Of a stretch of 64,000 nt of DNA, positions 57,733 to 64,000 are shown in pieces. This stretch comes from Diphasiastrum complanatum (Eukaryota; Streptophyta; Lycopodiopsida; Lycopodiales; Lycopodiaceae): assembly GCA_029204225.1 (NCBI GenBank), contig CM055102.1, positions 255,501 through 319,500 on the forward strand. The letters are read 5' to 3'. The translations under genes were made by a program, and so were the position numbers. Within the stretch, counting starts at the first letter, position 1, and each line of letters begins with the position of its first letter. The notes beneath the pieces are model-generated. The model saw nothing but the letters and a program-made list of their open reading frames with translations. It had not been told where the DNA came from and searched no databases.

Positions 57733-60700
57733 AAAAAATATTCTGAAATAATGTGTTTACTCAAAATCTTGTTCTCAAATGTGTCAAAATACCTGGTCTA
57801 TTTTATAATTTGAATCTACCTATCAAACTTATAATGTATCCACAAAAATACAATGTATTATCTTAAAAGTGGATATTGTTCATGACAATGATGATTTGAT
57901 ACCTAAATTGCCAGATAGACTACATAAATTGGTAATTGCATTATCACATAGACTATATATTTTGTTTTACATGAGAAAGTTGAATGGTTGTGAATGATTC
58001 ACATGATATAGTGGCTCATGCTATGGCATCCAAGCCTTTTATGGTATTGGAAAATTAAAATCTAATTTTAATATGTGACAGAAAAGAAAAGAAAAAAGTA
58101 AGTAACAAAATACCATAGAAGGAATATGTGCTAGAGATTGTCATAACACATATCAAGAGACATTGAGAGGATTATTAGTAGTACAGAGTGAAGACAACTA
58201 GTGTCAGTTCTAGAGTTGTGTCATGTTGAGGTCCTCAGAAGTAACATTTTTTTGTTACATTGAGATCCATTAAAATTTTTGCATCTAGTCAATATCTTCT
58301 TGTGTTAGATACAAAATGCAATTAACATTACATGGCATGCCATGTAGTACATAATCGATGAACCATGGGTAGAATGAAACTCGCAAAAAATTTACTTGCA
58401 CATTGTCAAAACCCCATAAGTTTATGCTTATACATGTCTTTTAGGCCTCTCATATTCATTAAGAAAAAGTTCAGTTCTACTTCCATGTATTTCCAAAGGA
58501 TTGCATTACAAAATATATGGATTAAGTTCCTAGGCAAAAGACTATTTGAAAATTTAGAACCTCTTTTGGAAAAAAGAAGAAAAAAGTTGGATTTTAGGGC
58601 AAATGTGACATTGTATGAAAATAGCAACCTTTTGTTTGTCTTTAATGTTATGTCCACATCATATATATAGGATTCGAAATAGTCCTTGACTTGGATATTC
58701 GGCACTCCAGTGTACAAGTTTACTAGTTACGCCTTGCCATTTCGGATTAGGCTAGTAATGTAAATAATAACCTTGTGAGGGCCCATATGCTCTAATTAGG
58801 ACATATGGAGCTAGTGCATGGTGATTGACTACTTTTATTGCAACTAAAGGAGATCAAAAGCAATTGGTTGAGAATTGGCATCCTATTATCTATATGAAAT
58901 ATTCTTAGGCTTTTGGGACCTATATATTTTGTAGAAACTTGCCCATCTACATAGTTTATTTTCTAGTTTCCAATTGTCGAAATCCTCTCCTCTATTGGGT
59001 CACCGTGGCTCGGGGGAGAAGCTGATTGGTGTTTGACTCTCAGTTTCCAGTTGATTAGGTGGCTTTTTCTTTTGGCTCATGCAACAAGATCTAGAGGATC
59101 TTCAATTAGTGATCCTTATATCAAATCTTCTCTTTGTATCGATCAGACGGTGTAGTTGCTTTTTGCTTTTTCTTAGCTTTTCGTAGTATCTCCTTGTTTA
59201 GTCTTCTTGGTGGTGGAATTGACCTCCAAGTAAGAGGCGTCTCTGATTCTTGATCGCATTCAGCCAAATAGTGTTATTTCTCCATAGATATAGTTGGAAA
59301 TCATTCGATTTTGAATGATTTTTTGACTAGTATTCACTGTTTCGATTGAAATTCATTGAATCTACTGTACATAAAAGTGTTTTAGATTTTACTTGCTATT
59401 TTTCAGTCATTACAATAGGTTCTATTGACTGCATGCTAGTATTATGGTGAAAGTTGAATCGAGACAGTATTTTGATCAAAATTCGACAAGTTTGACTGTA
59501 AGAATCAATATTTTTAGAGCTTGTGAACAAGTTTGGTAGGAATCATTTATTGGTACGAGTCTCAAAATTTTTAATTCTAGTTTTTTTTTTGACTTTTTGT
59601 GCGTTAATAACACTTTTAAGTAAATTTGAAACCTTTGAATCAGTATACAATCTAAAAGATAGGTTGAATTTCCTCTGATTCAAGCCCTCATGCACCCAAT
59701 TTGGTGGTGGGAGGCTTAGGCACTGATCTCCCAAAGTTTTGCTTGATGGCACCCTCCATAGAAGCAATTTTCGGCGGATCTGAGCCTATGGATGCTTTTT
59801 AGACCTGATAAAACCTTCTATTTCTCTCTAGTGAACCTTAGTAGAGTGCTAACCTCTGATTTATTGCGTGTAAAGCTATAGTAGGTTTTTTGAGAATTCA
59901 TGCTAGTAAAAGTGTGCCCTCCTACAATTTTTTTTGGCCTATTACAGATCACACATGCAAAGTCAAGGTGGCAGGATGACATGTCAACCATGTTGCTAAC
60001 CTACTCTCCCTATGTACTATGCTTTATAGCGACCAATTTGGTGCCCTGTAGGCAAAGTTATATCGTCGGAAGTTTTGGCAATTTTTAGCTCAAAATTTCT
60101 AATATTTTCGAAATGTTCTGATTGCATGTTAGTGAATGAAGCAATAGTGTGAATATCCAATGTGGAAAAGACTTTTTAAATCACTTTGCATGTCCGAGGC
60201 ATGGTACAGAGTGTTACAGTGATTTGGTCAGTTAAACTTCATGCGTGGATATAGATTGTGGTAAAAAGCGCAGTTGAAAAGTGATTTTCAGTTAATTAGG
60301 TAGTTTACGTAAAAAAATTGATTGCTCTGTAAACCACTGCATGTTGAATTAGATGCATTTGAAATCAGTTCGAAATAGATTGGTAACAGTGAAACTAGAA
60401 ATTCAATGATGGAAATGGATTTTCATAACTTTCGTCTATATTGATAGAATTCAAAATCCTAGTTACATAAAATTTTGAAAGAATTGATTAAAACAAGATT
60501 CACTTGTAAAGTGAATGACCTCACTAAGATGTAATCAGCCGTTTGTCAGGTCACAATAATTTTCACTTTTGGTTGAAGATTTCTATATTTATCAACTAAT
60601 TGGAACAATTTCTTGTCTTATGTGATCAATAATGATTGACAATAATGAAATTCTTGAGCAAAGTTTCTTTGCCGACCTATATGTAGATTTGTCAGTAGTT

Positions 60701-61500
60701 AAGTGTGTCACTTAGCAAAATAAAATATCGGAATCCTTTGCAAAACCAGTAGAGTGCAATTTTTTGTCGCGAGCATTTGTCGGCAAGCAAATTTTGGTGA
60801 GCATTCTTGTGAGAAATTATTGTAAAATGGGTGTCATTAAATATGTCAAATGTTAGGAGCATTATTCGTCATTTGTCTAGATTAAATGTTAGGTTGGTAG
60901 TTTTTTCAAGATGTTTTGGAATTGCACATTGTGGGATGTATAGTATGTTCCAAACCCAAAAATGAATTTTTGAGGTGATGATCAAGCCCCAAGGTTAGAG
61001 GACTAAAATCAAAAAAGAAATACAAGCAGTCCTGGACAACCAATTTTTCAGAGACGGTGCCCTAGAAAAAGAGAGTGAAACTATTTAGCCAGGTTTTGGG
61101 GAAGGCAAAATGTTGGGAGCAAAAGTTTTGGAAAGTAAGAGTTGGAAAATTTGAAAATTTGTGGGACTATAGGTTGGGAAAGCAAAGGCTTGGGGGAATG
61201 TAATTTTAATTTTATTTTTGTAAAAAGAAAAAAAGTTTCTCTCTAGAATGGAAGAAATTCAGATCTAAACGAGAAGAAAAAAGAAGATAACTCTAGCAAG
61301 CATTCTAGAAAAGAGAAATAAATAAATAAAAACTACAACATCCTAAAAAGCCTAAAACATAGATTGAGATAGGATAACAAAAATTTGATAGAACTAAAGG
61401 AGTTAAAATAAAATATAACCTTACAAAAAACAAAGAATCCTATGGATAGCTTTTAAAAAAAAAAAAAAACCTTTATGAAAGAAAGAGAGAAAAAACCTAA
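57733..61500. other. AT-rich intergenic DNA
   Basis: 3.8 kb without a gene, LTR pair or protein motif that I recognise. Short open frames only. Confidence 0.4.
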
Positions 61501-61704
61501 ACCTAAGCGATGGGAAGACGGCGGGGGGGGGGGCTCGCATCTTGCGAGCACGGTGCCCCTCTGGCCCCGGTGCCCTCTAGACCACACCTTTTTTTTTTTT
61601 TAAGCCAGTTTTAATCTCATAAGCAATTTTGCAAGGAAACTGGGAGGGGATATATAGAGAAACCCACCTAGTTCCTTGCATGTGTGTGTGTGTGTGTGTG
61701 TGTG
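61501..61704. repeat. G-run, hairpin, T-run and (GT)n cluster
   Basis: G10 at about 61523-61532, hairpin GCTCGCA-TCT-TGCGAGC at 61532-61548, T12 at about 61589-61600, (GT)n at 61679-61704. Confidence 0.75.
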
Positions 61705-61729
61705 AGAGAGCTTGGATGCCCGACGCCAT

Positions 61730-61870
61730 TGGCCCGCTGTCCGGTGCCATCCCCGGCTGCCCGGCGCCTACGTCCCATGCCCGGCACCTCTCGGGACGGC
61801 TGCCCGGCACCACCCACCCTGCCCGGGACCGTGGCCCGGCGCCGCCTGCCAAAAATGCCCGCACCCTGAT
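61730..61870. repeat. GC-rich TGCCCGGCGCC repeat block, copy 3
   Basis: TGCCCGGCGCC or a variant (TGCCCGGCACC) occurs about seven times. It is the reverse complement of the unit at 14840-15060. Confidence 0.7.
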
Positions 61871-61979
61871 TTTAGCGGGCACCCGAGCACGACCACGTGT
61901 CGCGCGTTGGGGGGTACCGGGGCCAAACCTCTCGCACGCGAGGCCTGTGCTCTAAAGCCCCAGCGGGGATCGGGGCAGC

Positions 61980-62850
61980 AGAAGGGGAGGTCATGGAACA
62001 GGCAGCCGAGGAGCAGGCGATTGAAGAGGGGGCTGGGGAGGTCAGGGCGGAAAGGGAGCGCAAGGCAGCAGAGGGGAATGGGAGGCATGCTAGCGTGGGA
62101 GGAGGGGTGAGAGCAACAGGACAGCGCAAGGAGAGAGGGAGCAAGAGTAGGCCACGAGGGAATGGGTAGCAGAGAGCGAGGGGAGGCAGTGGGCTGGGGT
62201 GCAATAGAAGGCCAGGGCGGGAAGGGATCGAGGACAAGGTATGGAACAGTAGGCAGGGGGGCGGATCAAGCAAGAGGCAAGTAGCAGACAAGCAGAAGGG
62301 GCCTTTGGATCATGCAGGTAAAGGAGGGGGGACTGGGGAGGCCAGATCGGGAAGAGCACATAGGTGGGCGATGTATGGTAGAAAAGGAGGAAGCAAGGAG
62401 CTACAAGGGAAGGGAGTAAAGGAGTACAGAGGGAGGAAGAGAGAGACGAGTAGGCGATGGCAATAGGGAGCAAACAGAGACGGACAGGGGGCGGAGGACA
62501 GAGGTGGACCAGATAGGAGGTAGATGCAAGAGGAGGCAGGGTGCGGAGGTAGGAGGGTAGATCTAGGAGGCGGATTAGGAAGGGAGGCAAAGGGCATATC
62601 CTGGGCAGGGGATGTGTGGATCAAATAGGGGAGAAGATCAGACAAGGAGATGTGCAAGAGCAGAGAGCAACGGAGTAGAGAAGGGGTGGACAGTCAGCAA
62701 GGAGGGAGCGAGATGGAGGTGGAAGGCATAACAAGGGAGAAGGGGGCGTGAGGCAACGGATGAAGGGCAGACAATAGGAAAGGGAGCAACAGTAGGACAA
62801 GGGAGGTGTGTGCATAAACGGAGCTGAAGTAGGGAGTGGAGCATGGAATG
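61980..62850. repeat. Purine-rich, low-complexity block
   Basis: About 870 bp with very strong A+G bias on the + strand (AGGGAGGAAG-type words, long stretches nearly free of T). The open frames here are compositional and I do not annotate them. Confidence 0.75.
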
Positions 62851-63030
62851 ATGGGCTGTAGTGGGTTCAAATCTGCTCGTGTTTTTTTGTTTTGTTTTTT
62901 GTATTTTTAAGATTCACAATAGATCAAAATGACAAAACATTCACCAAATAAACATATCAAAACAAAGCCGAACTAGGAAAGAGAGAAAATACATAAAAAA
63001 AAATGCTAGTTTAATAAATGGACAACATTT

Positions 63031-63053
63031 GGCTCCCCGACAACGACGCCAAT
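63031..63053 (-). other. Gypsy-type primer-binding site
   Basis: The - strand reads TTGGCGTCGTTGTCGGGGA, close to TGGCGCCGTTGTCGGGGA. It implies a - strand Gypsy with its LTR to the right and internal DNA to the left; neither is otherwise clear. Confidence 0.55.
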
Positions 63054-63229
63054 GTTAAGCCAAAAAAAAGGACGGCTTTCCATTTCTTTTCTCTGTCGTG
63101 TGTGCCTTTCATCATCTAGCATACAATCCTACCATAAATATGCATAAAGAAACTAAACATTACTCACACTCACATTACCATGAAAAGGGAGGAAGAGAGA
63201 TTATGAGGGAGGGAAAGAGAGAAAGCACC

Positions 63230-63232
<3 letters not shown>

Positions 63233-63288
<56 letters not shown>
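63233..63288. repeat. (GA)n microsatellite
   Basis: Perfect GA run of about 56 bp, exactly where the Copia integrase reading stops. Confidence 0.95.
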
Positions 63289-63289
<1 letters not shown>

Positions 63290-63290
<1 letters not shown>

Positions 63291-64000
63291 TGAAATAAAT
63301 AGTTGTTCTTCTAGAGAGTTCATCAATAAAGGTAATGAAATACTTTGCATCTAGCAATGAAGGAGTTTGCATAGGTCCACATATATCTGTATGGGCAACA
63401 TCTAACAGACCTTTTGCTGTATGCTTATGACTTGATCTAAAAGGAATCCTAGTCTGCTTTTCAAGGATGCAGCTATGTAGACAGGGAGATCGACTTTGCC
63501 AGAAGGATAGTCGAGATCAAGTGCTAGGGATTGTCTGGACATGTTCGAAACATATGCATAATTCAAGTGTCCTAAGTGATGATGCCATAGTAATGCTTTA
63601 TTGACAAGAACAAAGGTTTTCAAGCCTTGACTAAAATCAGAATAACAATGTGCCAATCTATATAAGTATTCATGCCTCTTGCCAAGTTCAAGGATCTTAT
63701 TACTCCTATCGATAATTCTGCATTGATCAGACTCAAACTCCACCTTATGACCTAAATCTGTAATTCTACTTACTGATAATAGATTTGTAGAGAGTTTAGA
63801 AACATACAAAACTTTTGACAATAGTTTGAATTGATCATGCTAGAATCTCAATCTTACAGTACCTTTACCTTCGATAGTGTGAGTATTATCATTACCAAGA
63901 TGAACATACTTCTTTGAGTTGTAAGGCGTATAGGATTGGAAAATCTCACGATGAGTGGTCATATATTGAGTAGCTCCGGAATCCAGAAACCACGAATCAT
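63290..64000 (-). pseudogene. Copia protease, pre-integrase and integrase start
   Basis: From the window end down: DSWFLDSGATQYMTTHREIF (intact DSGA active site), KKYVHLGNDN, an in-frame TAG near 63852, LLSKVLYVSKLSTNLLSVSR, LLWHHHLGHLNYAYVSNMSR (zinc-binding HHCC region start), then a frameshift and the integrase start LLDAKYFITFIDELSRRTTI. Cut by the GA tract at 63288. The gag side lies beyond the window. Confidence 0.85.

Noticed and set aside
61577-62844. Many overlapping open frames on both strands
   Set aside because: Stop codons are rare because the DNA is GC- or purine-biased. No domain, no start context and low-complexity translations.

Overview
This is nuclear DNA from a land plant. 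The evidence is three split or secreted plant genes (a BASS-type plastid transporter, a neprosin-domain protein and an alpha-expansin), short introns with GT-AG borders, TTTAGGG-like repeats, very long CT/GA microsatellites, and dense, decayed Ty1/Copia and Ty3/Gypsy retrotransposons. A fern or other non-flowering plant fits best, but that is an inference: nothing here fixes the species.

Layout. 0-1.3 kb: last three visible exons of a BASS transporter gene. 1.7-2.4 kb: a degenerate 7-bp telomere-like array. 2.4-8 kb: a decayed + strand Copia pol, apparently split by a - strand, internally deleted Copia element with both LTRs. 9.4-10.7 kb: an intact intronless neprosin gene. 11-16 kb: repeats, foldbacks and a TIR-bounded composite carrying a Copia gag and 5' LTR. 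16.1-17.0 kb: an intact intronless gene for a bacterial-type TauD (taurine/2-oxoglutarate dioxygenase), the strongest candidate for horizontal transfer. 18.9-23.9 kb: nested Copia pieces on the - strand, with a solo LTR that itself holds a tRNA-derived SINE-like insert. 26.1-29.9 kb: a two-LTR element whose internal region codes for an unrecognised module in place of pol. 30-34.9 kb: an LTR, then a Gypsy gag (-) facing a Gypsy integrase (+). 35.7-40.5 kb: an unrecognised broken ORF, apparently split by a second, - strand copy of the unrecognised-module element. 40.7-50.6 kb: stacked Copia and Gypsy fragments, including a Gypsy LTR with a TATA box and a 174-bp CT tract. 50.6-55 kb: AT-rich, mostly featureless DNA. 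55.2-56.4 kb: an intact three-exon alpha-expansin gene. 56.4-63 kb: AT-rich DNA, then a GC-rich and strongly purine-biased block. 63.2-64 kb: a - strand Copia protease and pre-integrase fragment.

Only four loci look like functional host genes (BASS, neprosin, TauD, expansin), and nothing suggests they work as a unit. Neprosin and expansin are both secreted and probably act at the cell wall or apoplast. BASS is expected in plastid envelopes. TauD would act on sulfonates. Almost everything else is transposable-element DNA in several nested layers. The items that deserve most attention are the bacterial-type TauD gene, the Copia-derived family in which reverse transcriptase is replaced by a shared unknown coding module, and the tRNA-derived inserts with 14-15 bp target-site duplications.
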